NCBI GenBank assembly: GCA_015956445.1
Contig: WIUZ02000003.1
Span: forward strand, 1,116,001-1,180,000
Length of the DNA: 64,000 nucleotides
DNA from: Thelephora terrestris
Lineage: Eukaryota > Basidiomycota > Agaricomycetes > Thelephorales > Thelephoraceae
Reading direction: 5' to 3'
The notes under the pieces were generated by a model. It ran no database searches. It saw nothing but the letters and a program-made list of their open reading frames with translations, and was not told the DNA's origin. Within the stretch, counting starts at the first letter, position 1, and the number at the start of each line of letters is the position of its first letter. The position numbers and the translations under genes are program-made. Positions 23,363 to 35,224 of this stretch are shown piece by piece.

Positions 23363-26300
23363 ATGCCTCTGGCACCCAGCCACCCGATCTTAAAAAAGCT
23401 CTGTGACCTTGACAGGTCACTACCGGGGTTTCACGATCAACTAAGTAACGTACTATATGGAGAAGAGTACGTGCGATGCACGACGAACCTACAAGAAGAT
23501 GATTTGCAGTGGCTGGTTGATTTTCTGGACGAAGTGCGTCACCACGTCCTCCTTCCACGTTTCCCGCTCAATCCAGCATAGGTTTTACAATGCATCCCCC
23601 ATTTTAGTGCTGCTTCCCGGAAGTGTTTGCGTGAACTCAGAAGCACCTGCGGAAATAGAACCAGGCTCCCTACGTCGTACACTCTTTCCTCTAACCTTCA
23701 TGTCAACCTCGAGCCGTGCAATGCAGGAGGATTTGGTGATGTGCACCAAGGGACCCTCAACGGTTCGTTGGTTTGCGTTAAGCGAGTCCGACTGTATTCC
23801 CGGCAAAGTCCAGAAAAGTTGACGAAAGTTTGCCTTTAACGCCATCGTTCCTCGGTTTGCTTCGACTCATCGACTTCACAGACATTCTGTAGAGAAGCCG
23901 TGATGTGGAAGCACTTGAAACACCCAAACATAGTACCATTACTAGGTACCACGATCGAACCCTTGCAGCTCATTTCAACTTGGATGCCGAGCGGCGAACT
24001 GCTGGATTATCTCAAGAGCTCCAACGCAAGCCGAATTGTGCTTCGAACTGTACTTGTATGCGTCGGCCTTGTTGTTTTTATCTTGTGCTGACTCTTTTTC
24101 AGCTATCCGACGTCGCCGAGGGCCTCTACTACCTGCACTCCCGTAACGTGATTCACGGGGACCTGAAAGGAGTACGCGGCTTCAATCATCATCTCGCCAT
24201 CTCCTTGACGTCAGCTAGCCCAACATTCTCGTGGACGATACGGGACATGCACGAATCACGGATTTTGGCCTCGCGAAGGTCACACAAAATTTGGATTCCA
24301 TTCGAAATGGCTCGACTCGCGATAGTGGTTTCACCCCACGGTGGACGGCACCAGAAGTACTGATGAATGGGACCCACAGCAAAGAAGCAGATGTTTTTTC
24401 ATTTGCTATGGTTATGGTGGAGGTACGCCGCGAATGATTTCTTGGATGTCGATCTTTGGTTGACTGTCGTTCTACATCATAACATAGGTATTCACTGGCG
24501 CGGTTCCTTTCAGTGACAGACCGGCTACGGCGGCTATGTTTGAAACAATGAATGGGAAGCGCCCGCCACGGCCGACACATCCCGACTTCACAGCTGAGCT
24601 GTGGGTCCTGATGGAACATTGCTGGAATCAGGATCCTTGTAAGCGCCCGGAAGTGGTAGAGGTGCTGAGCAATTTGCGTGGCGCGTAAGTAACCATCTCA
24701 TCCCAAATTCCCCGCATCCATTTGTCCCAACCTTTTTCTTATCGTGTGAAGCGACCGCCCAACATGGAGATGTTTGATAAGCGATACCCTCTCCACGCAC
24801 GAGCGTGTCTCCTTGATCGCGATGATTTTCTCAGATCCGAATCAGGTGAAGGCGGTCGCTAACCTCTCCGGGGAGGATGCTCAGACATTCGTCGATAAGA
24901 TCAACGAGGCAAGTTCCTCCTGTTCAACTCGGTTCAAACCTTCTCATTTTTTAAATCAGGTGCTCGATAACCTCGCGCCACAGATACGCAGAAAATGTAT
25001 ACGCTATCTGCACAAAATTTGCGGTTGTCGGGCCTTGCTTCCGAAGTCACTGGAAATCCCGATTTGTTACGATCCAGAGGTGGACCCGGCTTTTAGCGAT
25101 GGACTCGCGGACGTGTGGAAGGGTAAACACGGAGACCGGACGGTGTCAGCCCAGGTTTGGAGGATACTATCGCCGGGGGTTGATACCAAAAAGATCAAGG
25201 AAGTGAGTTATTTGTAGCGCGGTTAACTCGTCGCATGCATAGCTGAACGCATCGCCCAGAGATTTTGCACAGTAGCTGTGACATGGAAAGCTCTCAATCA
25301 CCTGAACCTTCTACCATTGTTAGGCGTGACGATGACCGAGAATAAGCTCGTGATGGTATCAGAGCTGATGTTGAACGACAACGTCATGGAATTCATGGGG
25401 AAGAATCCCAACGTGGATCGGCTGGCACTCGTATGTTCTCGTTCTCCCCTCGAGATCTTCATTTCACTTCTCACCGATGTGCGCGACGGCATTAGCTGAG
25501 AGGTGTCACCAGGGGATTGATCTATATGCACGACCACCAGATAATACATGGTGATCTCAAAGGGGTATGTTATCCGAACCTTTTGATCGCCCCAACACGC
25601 CGCTTACCCACACTCAGGTGAACGTCCTGATCGACAACGACGGCAACGCCCGTGTAGCGGGCTTCAATATGGTTACGATGGCCTCGAGGCAGTTGGCCAC
25701 GGCGCCCACGCCAGATGAATATGGCTGGATTCAATGGATGAGCCCGGAGCTCTTGGACCCGGAAAAATTCGGTCTGAAGAACAACCACCCCACGGTGAAA
25801 TCAGACATATATGCACTAGCAATGGTCGCACACCAAGTACTCAGCGGACAGGATCCGTTCTTCCCATGCAGGGATTCCGAGGTCGCTGTTATGGTCCTAG
25901 ATGGCGAACGCCCACAGAGACCCGTGGGGGAGCCATTCACGAATGAGATATGGAATTTGTTGGAACTTTGTTGGAAGCAACAGCCAAACGAACGCCCAAC
26001 TGCCAAACGCGTGCTTACAGGTCTTGGAGGGGTTTCATCTACAACGTTGCTACCCTCTGGCGCGGATGGAGAGGCAGAGACAGATACTGACGATGGGCAG
26101 TCGACCGTCAGTATGGAGAGCGCTGAACCTGGTCCAGAGATCTCCATCACGGTGGAAAGTGAACCTCGTGGGTTTTTCTGCCCCTCCCTGGGGCTGTCTT
26201 GATTATCTTTGCGCTACCCTAGGAATCCAGCAGTCTGCCACCAATACTGAGAGCGTTGGAATTTGCACAGAAAGTGGATCCTGCATGGGGAGTGAACCTA

Positions 26301-26480
26301 GTACGTTTTATCCGTCTCATCCGTGGATCGACTTTAATTGTCCTTTGCGTTGTCGCAGCACCATCAATTGCGAGTTTTGGTAAGGGAAGCACGCGAAGGG
26401 GTACTTCGAAGCCTGTAAAAGTTTTCAATAGGCTCGGGAAGCTCTGGAGAGGTAAAAAAACTGGCGATGCTCCGCACTAG
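23363..26480 (+). CDS. Gene E: tandem kinase-pseudokinase (TKL)
   Basis: Start at 23363 (MPLAPSHPILKKL), which matches the family's usual start; 23300 is an upstream alternative. Module 1: N-terminal helices (GFHDQLSNVLYGEEY), LRSTCGNRTRLPTSYTL, AGGFGDVHQG, VCVKRVRLYS, VIHGDLKG, ITDFGLAK, PRWTAPEV, all key residues kept. A GTAAGT intron at about 24685 leads in frame to module 2: LSGEDAQTFVDKINE, a GC...AG intron, LHKICGCRALLPKSLEI, then a pseudokinase: beta3 reads VSAQVWR (no Lys) and DFG reads GFN, although IIHGDLKG is kept. Two further introns (about 26157-26221 and 26300-26362) lead to a basic tail ending WRGKKTGDAPH at 26480. Without the splices the frame stops at 24688 and 26202, which would give shorter proteins. 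Confidence 0.8.
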
Positions 26481-27261
26481 CAGTAAACATGTGCTCCGTG
26501 GAGGGTCCGCTGACTTCATAATACTTGCAAAAGGTTCTGCCCAAAGATTCGGCATAAACTGGTTAACTTTGGCTCCAAAGTCGCGCGCCACACGACCTCA
26601 TCCCAATTGCCCCAAGACGTCACGGTTTCGCGAGATTCTTTCGCCTCATCATGCCAGAACCACTCAGCTGTAATCATTGCGCGTACAGCTCTACCCGAAT
26701 GGATCTTCCATAACTGTTCTTTTCGGCGAACAACCCGAGCAATTGCAGCAAAGGTTTTCGAGAAATTGGTCCTGTGTGGTCAAACTATTTAATTTTTCGT
26801 TCGTGGATGACCTGAAAGTGGGGAGCGTCCGTATCACGAAAGTTCAGAGGGGTGCATTTCATATTTTCATGATGTTGCGGCAACGCACGTCAAAACCGGT
26901 TGACGTAGAAAAAATGCCATCGAACTATAGATACAGGGGATGGGATAGCGAAGGAAACAAATATAATGTGTGTCAGGTGTGCATGGGGTGGAGTCTTTGT
27001 GGAAGTGGCAAATCCAGGGGCCTGTAAATACACATGAAGCGGGGGAAGGGTCGACAAAGGGGTAAACAAATGAACGAAAATGAATGGTCAGAAAATAACA
27101 ACAACTCTAAGAACTGGTGGAAGCCTTGTACCACAGCTCAGGTTGCCAGGAGCCACTGGAGACGTTATGGAGCTTGACGAGGTACATTTGTTCAAAAGTT
27201 ATCCCGAACGTGCTCTTCTGAATGCAGAGTTAGCCAGAGAGCCACCTTTTGGATTTCGGTA
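26481..27261. other. Intergenic, convergent 3' ends
   Basis: Between the ends of gene E (plus) and gene W (minus). The open stretch at 26677-27027 has no recognisable domain. Nothing else seen. Confidence 0.4.
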
Positions 27262-28938
27262 TTATCGCACCTCGAGATGCTTTCCGATGAGTTTGGCAAC
27301 GTCATGCCCCAATTTTTGCCTCGTGATACAGTCCCGTGTTTTCTTGTGGTTCTTGGTCGGGATCTAATCTGGTGTTAAACCCACGATCGTGACTCTTGCG
27401 GAGAAACAACATACCGACCGCACCGGTCTTGCCTTGTTACTTTCCCGTTGGTGTCCCACGAACTAACCAGAGGTCTGAGCATGAAAAAGAGCAAATTCAG
27501 TAAGTGCACGTACGTCTATCCTTAACGACACTGTATTCCCGGTCTCCTTGTCCGCAAACATGGGGTCGTCACGATCATCGAGATGGCTGAAGTTCATATT
27601 CATTGCGTCGACAAGGTTAATCCCCTCGCATCCTTGGACGATAAAATCAATCGGAGGGAGAGGTTTCCATCGCTGTGCACTTTCGCATCGGTACATGTTT
27701 TGTTGCACCGCCCGGAGGTCGGGGTGTGTAGGCAAGCGTGCGGAAGGGTCCGCCTAAAATGTGGTCACCTTCAAATTAGTTAAGCGATACCAGCTTCTGG
27801 AGTACGTACCGGAATGTGTTTTTCGTTTTGGAGGCTCTGAGGTTTGTTCTGTGCGCGTCTCCTTTTAGGCTCCCCTTCTCCGTGGTCCTGGGCTACTTCC
27901 CTCTTCCTCCTGCCTGGAGTCTGAGCTCCAGCTTTATTGATTTCCGCTGGTGGTAACTCGGCAGGTACCGGCGCCACTCTCTGGCTCCTTTCTACGCCAG
28001 CTGTGTGGAGTGGTGACCCGTCGGCGCACCTCACTTCATCGACGCGATGAGAACACATCAATATTCCTTGCGTATGGCCAAAGCAATCCCGGAACTTCTC
28101 AATATCAGGACCGAGGTACCATTGCTCTTCCCCATCATGTATGCCCGGTCTGTCGTTCGTCTTCGGAAACAACTGCGGGGCGTCCTGTTTCAACTCACCC
28201 GCTGTAGGGTCGCTATATGCCTGATGAGTGCCGCTGAAATGCATGTTGCCCCTGGGTAGTGCAATCGAAGGATGTGAAGCGGCCTGATGGGTGGAGACGA
28301 CCGTGTACCCATAAGATGGGTCCCCCCAATAAACCGCTTGGACATCTGGTGTCTGCCAATCTGTTAGCGACTCTACAGAAGATGTGCAGGTGCATACGTA
28401 CGTGTGATTCCAAACTCGAAAGATCTTCCAATCCATTGAGAGTCGGTAGTCCGACCTCTGTCCCTAGAGCCTGACCGAAATTGGTATGTGGAACTAGTGG
28501 ACGATGTGTGGTGGCTGCTGGACAGTATGGGTTGATTGCTAGGCCGTGTGCGCTAAATAACTGATCTCCAAACGCGTATGGCGGGTCCACCGGCACTCTG
28601 GGCATTTGAAACTCTGGAATAGATGAAGGGATCTACAAGAAACTATGATTGGCGCATTGCGAACGAGAGAAAGGCGAGCCCACGTTTATACCGAGAACAC
28701 CCTGTTTTGCCTCTTCCTGGTTTGCGTCAGCAGGGCCGTAGGAGGTATCGAAAACCATTGTAGATTTTCCCGAAGCTTTCTGGTCCTGTGAACTGTGCTT
28801 GGAAAACATCAAGCCGGGGCGCTGCACACAGGATCCAGTCGGACGAACCTGGGATAACTGGGGAGGGAGATGTGCGAGGCGATGAAGCTGGAAAGCTGGA
28901 GGGGGCCGTCTTAAGCTTAAGTAAAGAACGAAGGGCAT
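27262..28938 (-). CDS. Gene W: probable nuclear protein of an Agaricomycete hypothetical family
   Basis: Function unknown. Exon 1 from 28938 or from the internal Met at about 28809 (MFSKHSSQDQK); then MPRVPVDPPYAFGDQL; an intron GTACGTATGC...GGCAG joins SLESH to TPDVQAVYWGD. The middle is polar and ends in a bipartite-like basic signal (GRRKREVAQ and EPKRRRAQ), suggesting nuclear import. A strong donor (CCG/GTACGTACT) splices to ADPSARLPTHPDL and a conserved block PPIDFIVQGCEGINLVDAM, then LDDRDDPMF and SLRI. The terminal exon has IPTKNHKKTRD, ITRQKLGHDVAKLIGKHLE and stops at 27262. The blocks DRDDPMF...SLR and I(T/S)R-x-KLAxxVAK-x-I recur, from memory, in many uncharacterised Agaricomycete proteins. 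The small exon between SLRI and IPTKN is uncertain. Confidence 0.6.
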
Positions 28939-29229
28939 TATCGATTACTGGAAACTGCTAGCCGTCAGACAGTTTCGAATGGCCACCACAGAACACGCCA
29001 GGTGGGAGGATTCTAAAAACCATCTTGCGCATCCCAAGGTGTAGCGATTTCGAGGAACCATAAACGGTGAACGTGACAGCCGGCTATGGTGTAGAATGTG
29101 GCCCGAGGTGTAAGCTAGGGTGTGACCAAACCTAGAAGGCGGGTCGTTGCAGGGATCTGAAAACCCAGAGTGCATTTCCAGGGACACGTGGCAGCGGGGG
29201 GGAGATACCAATTCTCGCAAACCGATCAG

Positions 29230-29898
29230 TCCACTTGGCCTTCGAGTGTGGGCCTAGACGCAAAAATGGCGGCGCGGGGAAGAGGGAAAGGCGAGAACAC
29301 TCGAAAACGTTGAATTCGTTCGACATCTGAGGGGTGATCAGGGCAAACGAAGAAACTATGTCGGATTTATAAAATCCCAGAAAAGGGAGCACGTTCTGAT
29401 ACAAAAGATTCTTCTGGCACATAGTAAAGCGCCCGAGGTGATCCAAGATAAGGCCTAAAGAGTGCCGAACGAAGATCTGCCTACTCCTTGCATTTTTAGC
29501 TCACACCTATCATTGCATTCTCAAAAACCTTGTAACGTACGTACCTTGCCCGAATTTTCCCATTTAAATATCAGCAACTCAACCAGGCCTCCACTTTTCC
29601 CCGAGCTCTCCATCGAGTGTTGTGTATGTCTTCGGGGAGGATGACATGTCCGTGACAGACTTCGGCCATGAGACAGACACAATAGGTTCTCTCCTGTCCT
29701 TAATCTTCTGCGCTGGGAGTTGGTCGCTTCAGAGCGTGCCGATGGGTTTACAAGAGCCGGTCGTATCTTGTCGAGTCCTACCACGATCGCTTCCAATTCC
29801 CCATTCAATTCGCTCCGTGGCTTGAGCACATCCGTCGCTGCACGGAAGGAGTTTCCCTCTCTTCTCCGACTTGGACTCTTCGGAAGACTGGGAAACAT
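29230..29898 (-). pseudogene. Gene G: broken copy of the gene C/N pseudokinase class
   Basis: The N-terminal part aligns with gene N: start MF, then GNSFRAATDVLKPRS and LVNPSARSEATNS. A pre-kinase block (VCHGHVILPEDIHN, in a shifted frame) and an N-lobe block (QNVLPFLGFYKSDI) follow. The frame changes near 29640-29680 and contains stops before the N-lobe block. The catalytic loop and whole C-lobe are missing. A 5' fragment of a duplicated host gene that has decayed. 28945-29230 and 29900-30331 hold nothing I can support. Confidence 0.65.
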
Positions 29899-30331
29899 AT
29901 TTAGAGAGGGATAACATAATCGCACGACCTTCAAGTCGACGACTCGGACGGTAGAGGTGGGGGAAAAGAGGCTCGGGTGCATCCTCAGTCACGCTGGACC
30001 AGTAGTAGGTTGCGAACTCGTGACATGGAATCTGCCAAGTTTATTTTAATGGGACTCGGAATGCGTGACACGTACTAATATAAATGTTGACAGGCGTCCA
30101 CTGCCAGGACACCTGGAACTCTCCGCCGAAGCGCTTGGGCTCAAGAAATTTCAGGTGGTTAAAGGCGATGAGCAGAGTCATATGGAAGGAGTGAAGACGA
30201 ATGAATGTAGTAGACGCGTGCGCATATCAGGCTCGGGGAACACGGGGGCGGACACACCCAAAATGATGATGTACGAAAGCGAAAGCCAGGCAAGGGACGA
30301 AGCACAAACCGCACTGCCCGCACTGTGGTCG

Positions 30332-31924
30332 TTATCTCCGTTTCCTACCCTCTTCGCCAGAAACGACCTCGCTCTCGACGTGAAGTCCATAATACTGTTT
30401 TAAGCGTTCAATATAGACATCCCCAAGTGCAGCCATCGGGGTAAGAATGCCAGCGCCTCCTGCTTGCTTGTACGGGAGTTTGTCGAAGTCGAGCGCGAGC
30501 GCAAGACCGGCTTCGGAAATCATGCGAGCGGTACCGAAGTAACCTGGCTCACCGTCAGCGCTTATGACCGTCTTGATTTGGGACGAGCCGGCGTGTGAGA
30601 TGTTCGTGATTTTGAAGAAGCCATCCCTAAGGCATGCGATGTAGTCAGCAGGATTGCTCTGCAGAGAGGGAGGGAAATGTGTACGGCTTTGGTCCTTTAC
30701 CGGATTTTGGCAGGAGACGCTTGAGAATCCACCGCGTCTTCAAAAGCGTTAGAACGCGAACGGAAGCTCCGGGAAACAAGGTCTCACGGGCGAAAACAGG
30801 AGACTAGCGATGAATATTGATAATCCAAGCAGATGGAGTACTGCTTCGTAAAATCTTGGTGTGGCGATGATCTCGTTATAGGCGAAGTTATCGCCGTAGA
30901 CCTTTTCTGGACGCTGATCCCGGGACCTCTTGAAGAGCGACCATGTGTGGTGCACCACGAGCCGGTTGATTGGACACATGGGGTATACCACGCCATACCA
31001 GGTCTTTCCGTTGACCGGAACGCTGTATATCATCCTCGCAGGCTTTGTAGGGGCGCCTTTTGCTGTGGGGGAGTTAGCGGGTGTCTTTCGTGACTCAATG
31101 GGGCAAGGGACCCTCTCACGTTCTCGATAGGAATAATCCTTCATTGCCTTGGTGATGAGGGCCTTGGGGACGTCCTCGATGCTGGAAATCACTGAGGCAA
31201 GGGTTCCGCCAGACACGCCACCCTTAAGTCTGTACAACGAGATTGAGTCCTCGATACACGCAGATGGCCCCAGGGCAGATTTTGCGGTCTTGTTCGCGAG
31301 GTAAACGACCACATCCGCGGGAACGGAATCAAATCCACAACAGGGTATCAGAAGAGCATTGTTCTTGTGTGCTTGGTAGTCGTATCTTTTCCCGAAGGTT
31401 AGTTCGGTATGGAAAGGGAGAGGATCACTGGACCGTTCCGGACTTTTCTATCATGGCCTTGACGAAATGGGGTTCTCCAGCCAAGTCAACGTAATGGACT
31501 CCGTTGTTTGCACATGCCCTGCCAGAACTTGAGCGCCTTCCAGCGCGGGATTATATAAAATGCACGCACCGAACGACGTTGTCGCCATATGTCCAGAACG
31601 GCCCTACCGTGTTGACCACCACCTTGGTTTGGGTGACAGCGGCCTCGACCGACGCGTAATCTTCGACATCTACCACAAGAAGTCCTACTTCATTGCCAAG
31701 CCCCAACTCGCTCTTGACCTCTGCTAGTTTGCCTTGTGACCGTCCCGCGATGGCGAATGTGAATGGGGTCGGACCAGATCGTTGTGGGTGGGATTGGAGG
31801 TATTTGGCTACATATTTTCCGGTGAAACCTGTCACAATCACAATCCTCTTCATAAACTCACGCCGTTGTAGTGTCACGGACGATGCATACCGGTTGCGCC
31901 GAGTGCAAGGATATCGTAGCGCAT
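30332..31924 (-). CDS. Saccharopine-dehydrogenase-like oxidoreductase
   Basis: NAD(P)-binding oxidoreductase of the saccharopine dehydrogenase-like (SCCPDH / enoyl-reductase-like) family; substrate unknown, in other organisms often membrane- or lipid-droplet-associated. Exon 1 MRYDILALGATG joins across an intron of about 60 nt to FTGKYVAKYLQ, rebuilding the Rossmann GATGFTGK motif. Then AGRSQGKL, VNTVGPFWTYG, CANNGVHYVDLAGEPHF, IPCCGFDSVP, GGVSGGTLAS, and the C-terminal ISEAGLALALDFDKLP and GGILTP-like AGILTPMAALGD, stop at 30332. A hydrophobic stretch LLGLSIFIASLLF (about 30800) may be the usual membrane segment. Between the exon near 30720 and DGFFKITNI (about 30620) I could not find an in-phase join, so a misread intron or a 1-base frameshift is possible. 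The only ordinary metabolic enzyme in the window. Confidence 0.85.
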
Positions 31925-32267
31925 ATGTAGAGAGAGGGTTAACAGAGAGTGAACGAATGGGTGCGTGGCGTGCGTCAACTTGAATTTGAAACACAGCTTC
32001 GTTTTTAGCGCTGGACCAGAAAACTGGTCGCGGCCAATCGAGACCCTGGCAGCGGATATGGACTTAATCAAGCTGTCGAGTCAAGTTGTTCGGGCTATGC
32101 TGACATCATGATACTGCTTCAGATCCACGCAGTTGTATATTGGGAATGGGTGACGAGAAAATCCTCTGTACCAAGTCACAGTGCGGATAGCCCCTTGGAC
32201 ACCCATTCTCATCTGAGGAGAGTGATCATGCCGCCCCGGCACAAACTCAACCACTGCTACACCCAAA

Positions 32268-35212
32268 CTAACCCAGGCTGGGTGCCGGCGATTTGGGTGT
32301 CAGTGATTTGGGCGTCACGGATTTGGGCGTGGTTGATTTTGGTATGGGTGACTTGGTCATAGAGAGGGTACGCCCGCCACTGCCAGACAACCTAGGTTTG
32401 AAGCTCGCCAGGACCCCCCGAAGCCGACCCCTGCCCACCTGCAGCCCTGCAGCTGATAGATCCGAATGTGACCCAGTGCTCCTTCCCTCAAGGGGCGACA
32501 AAGTTTCGTCCGATAACGCGCTTGAAATTGTTTGTGTCTCCGATGTTGCTTGTTCCCCCAGAAACCTTTGAGGCATAGCATAAGTATGGACCGCTTTACG
32601 GAGAAAAGAAGAGTCTCACGAAGGTCGGAAGTAGTCAACGAGATCGAAAGAAGTTGGTCTCTTCCCCGGGTCTTGACTCCAGCAAATTTGCATAAGATTC
32701 CATAAATCGTCGCGCAACGTTGCTGGTCGTTCAGGACGTTCCCCAGTCGAGACAGCATCGTAAAACTTGCGGGGCAGGGAACCCCCTGTAAACGTCTATT
32801 TGAGGCAAGTAGTTTAAGAATAATATCTCGAGAACCCCTCGCACACACCTCAATTGCCACCATCCCAAACGCAAAGACGTCCCCTCCTTTGGTCACAGTC
32901 CCCCCCTTCAAAATCTCAGGTGCCGCCCACGTTGGTGCGGTTGTCAGCCTGCCACCATCCAGGAGACTGACGTCCGATTGATTCCCGGTAACAACAGATG
33001 CTAGGCCAAAGTCTGTGAGGCGGGCGTGCCCATCCTTGTCGATCAGAACATTCGCCTTTGGATTCATCGGGATCAGCGTCTGACACAGAGAAACCAAACG
33101 ACTCACACCCTTCAGGTCACCATGTACTATGTTGTACAAGTGCAGGTGGTGAAGGCCCTCTGCCACATCCCACAGCTATAATGCACGGCGTTGGGAAAAG
33201 TAACAACGGCAGAAACAAACCCGCTCGCTCACCAGGCCAATCCGGTCTACCTCTGGGTGCTGTCCCACGTATTCAGTTATACTACCATGGCCCATCCAAT
33301 CGCAAACCATCTCGAACGGCGATATCTCGGCTGGGATTCCGATCAAAGAGACGATGTTAGGGTGCTGCAACCTCTTCCACACAACAGCTCCTCCGTAAGA
33401 TATCTACCGGGACAGGTGTTGCAGCCACAGTCCCAAAAGACCAACAACATATGAACGAACCTTGCACTGAACGTTCGGCCTCAAAGCCCTGATCCAGACC
33501 TTTTTCCCGTCAAATCTCCCCTCGTGAAGGCCAGCGGAGCCCCCTGCTGCAGATGGTACCCCTCGGTTCGAAAGTGTTCTGCCCAGAATGAAGCAAGATT
33601 GTGGGAGGACCTCATGGTAGCTACACGCGCTCTGCAGCATGCGTAGAGCCTTTCGGAAGAGGTCGTCTGTGACCGGGACGTGGTTGAGCGCCTAGTCAGG
33701 TGATATCAGCACCGGTGGGGTGGATGTCGACTTTACCAACCTCGTCCAAGAGCTCTACGAATCCTTGTATATCGTCCTTTCGGAGGCTGTCAATATGTGA
33801 CCTTAGTTCCTTATGACTGAGAAGTGCATAAAGCAGTGGTCGGTACTCCTCGTTCGAAGGCTTGAGATGCTGGAGCCGTTGTTGGATATACGGGACTAGG
33901 TTTGGCACGAGAGGGGTAACCGGTGGTGGACCACCAGGACGCGTGCGTTCCTGAGTAAGGGGGTTCAAAACGAGCAATGCCTCCAACATTCGCGGACGAT
34001 GGTGCTGGCGCTGGTCCCAACACCGATTCATCAATTCCCACACCTGATGTGTCAAACCCGAGTGCGTCGGTCGCGGGGGGCGTTTTCCGCTTATTATTGC
34101 CGCAATTGCTGCCTGGGGAATGCGGTCGCTGAACGGAGCCATGCCAGTAAAGGCCTTTGTGCAAGAATGAAGTAAGGGGTGGTCAACTTGGGGTGGACGC
34201 ACAGCCTTAGAGTTGGGACACACCTCGACCATGACCATTGCGAAAGAGAAAACATCCGCCTCCGTACTCGGTGTTCCGGTCTCCGCTAAGACTTCCGGTG
34301 CGGTCCACCGCGCGCTCTGACGTTCTGGCATGGAAATCAGCCGTGAGGTATCTTGAGCGAGGCCGAAATCTGTAATACGCGCATGGTCTGAAAGATCCAC
34401 GAGGATATTCGACTGCAACGCGCCTATTAGGGCTGGGGCCGTGAACGGGTACTCGTAGGCACTCACCCCCTTCAGATCTCCATGAATCACGCCGTGCGAG
34501 TGGAGGTAATCGAGGCCCTTTGCAACGTCGACTAGCTATTGAAGGTTGAGGCGACGGGTTGGAGAGGCTTGGAAGAACGCTCACAAGAGAGATCGGACCT
34601 TTTTGCGGGTTCGATTTGATGTAAGTCGTCAAGTTTCCGCCGGGCATCCACTGTGACGCGATTTGCGGGGGGTCGATCGTCGCGCCTATGAATGGGACTA
34701 TGTTGGGATGTTTCAATCGCTTCCACATCAAGGCTTCCCGAAAAAGCATCTGTTGTGGCCGTCAGAACGCAATGCGCAGTTAAGAGTAGTGACGAGCATC
34801 TCCCTTTTTGGCCTGCTCTAAGTTGGTGTCGTGGGTGACCCTCAGTTTCTTGACGCAAACCTGCAGGTCATTGTATTTCCCTGTGTATGCACCAAAAGCT
34901 TCACTGGTAGAAAAGGGGTGTCTATCGATCCTGAGAGCGGAGTCCAAAAGCAGGTGGGATGATGGTAGGAGATTCTGAGAGACAGAAACTCCCTGGAGTT
35001 GTTCAAGTGCCCGCTTGAAACCAAAACCTGCGGGGGATAGATCATCCAGGGCCTACGATAGGTTCGGCTCAGCGAGATTGTGACCGGGACCGATGGGAAG
35101 ACGATACTTTGTCCAGATCCTCGACAGATAATTCCCTTCGTACAAGATCGCCAGACCGCTGGTCGGAAAACTGGGTTAATGTCTCGTCCAACTGAACTGG
35201 GGTCTGGGCGTA
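32268..35212 (-). CDS. Gene I: tandem kinase-pseudokinase (TKL), twin of gene L
   Basis: The N-terminal helical exon (QFSDQRSGDLVRREL, about 35190-35110) lacks an obvious ATG and about 15 residues present in gene L; it begins within 15 bp of the stop of gene J. Module 1: LLPSSHLL, a damaged glycine loop (STSEAFGAYTG), VCVKKLRV, VIHGDLKG, ITDFGLAQ, WTAPEV, RPPRPTHSGL. Linker LLSHKELRSHIDSLRKDD, FVELLDEVGK. Module 2: LQSACSYHEVLPQSCFI, AAGGSAGLHEG, beta3 VWIRALR (Lys replaced by Arg), IVHGDLKG, LTDFGLAS, WAAPEI. The tail after FRPS is FLGEQATSETQT, then a five-residue repeat (TPKSVTPKSLTPKS) to the stop at 32268. By eye about 95% identical to gene L over much of its length, in opposite orientation. 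Confidence 0.75.
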
Positions 35213-35224
35213 ATTGTGCAGGAG

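Noticed and set aside
24688-24690. Gene E ending after the first kinase module
   Set aside because: The apparent stop TAA lies within a GTAAGT donor, and splicing continues in phase into a second module with the same signature.
25901-26383. 160-codon plus-strand frame as a separate gene
   Set aside because: Most of it is an off-frame shadow of gene E's last kinase exon; only the end part (QQSATNTESVG) is used, as a spliced exon of gene E.
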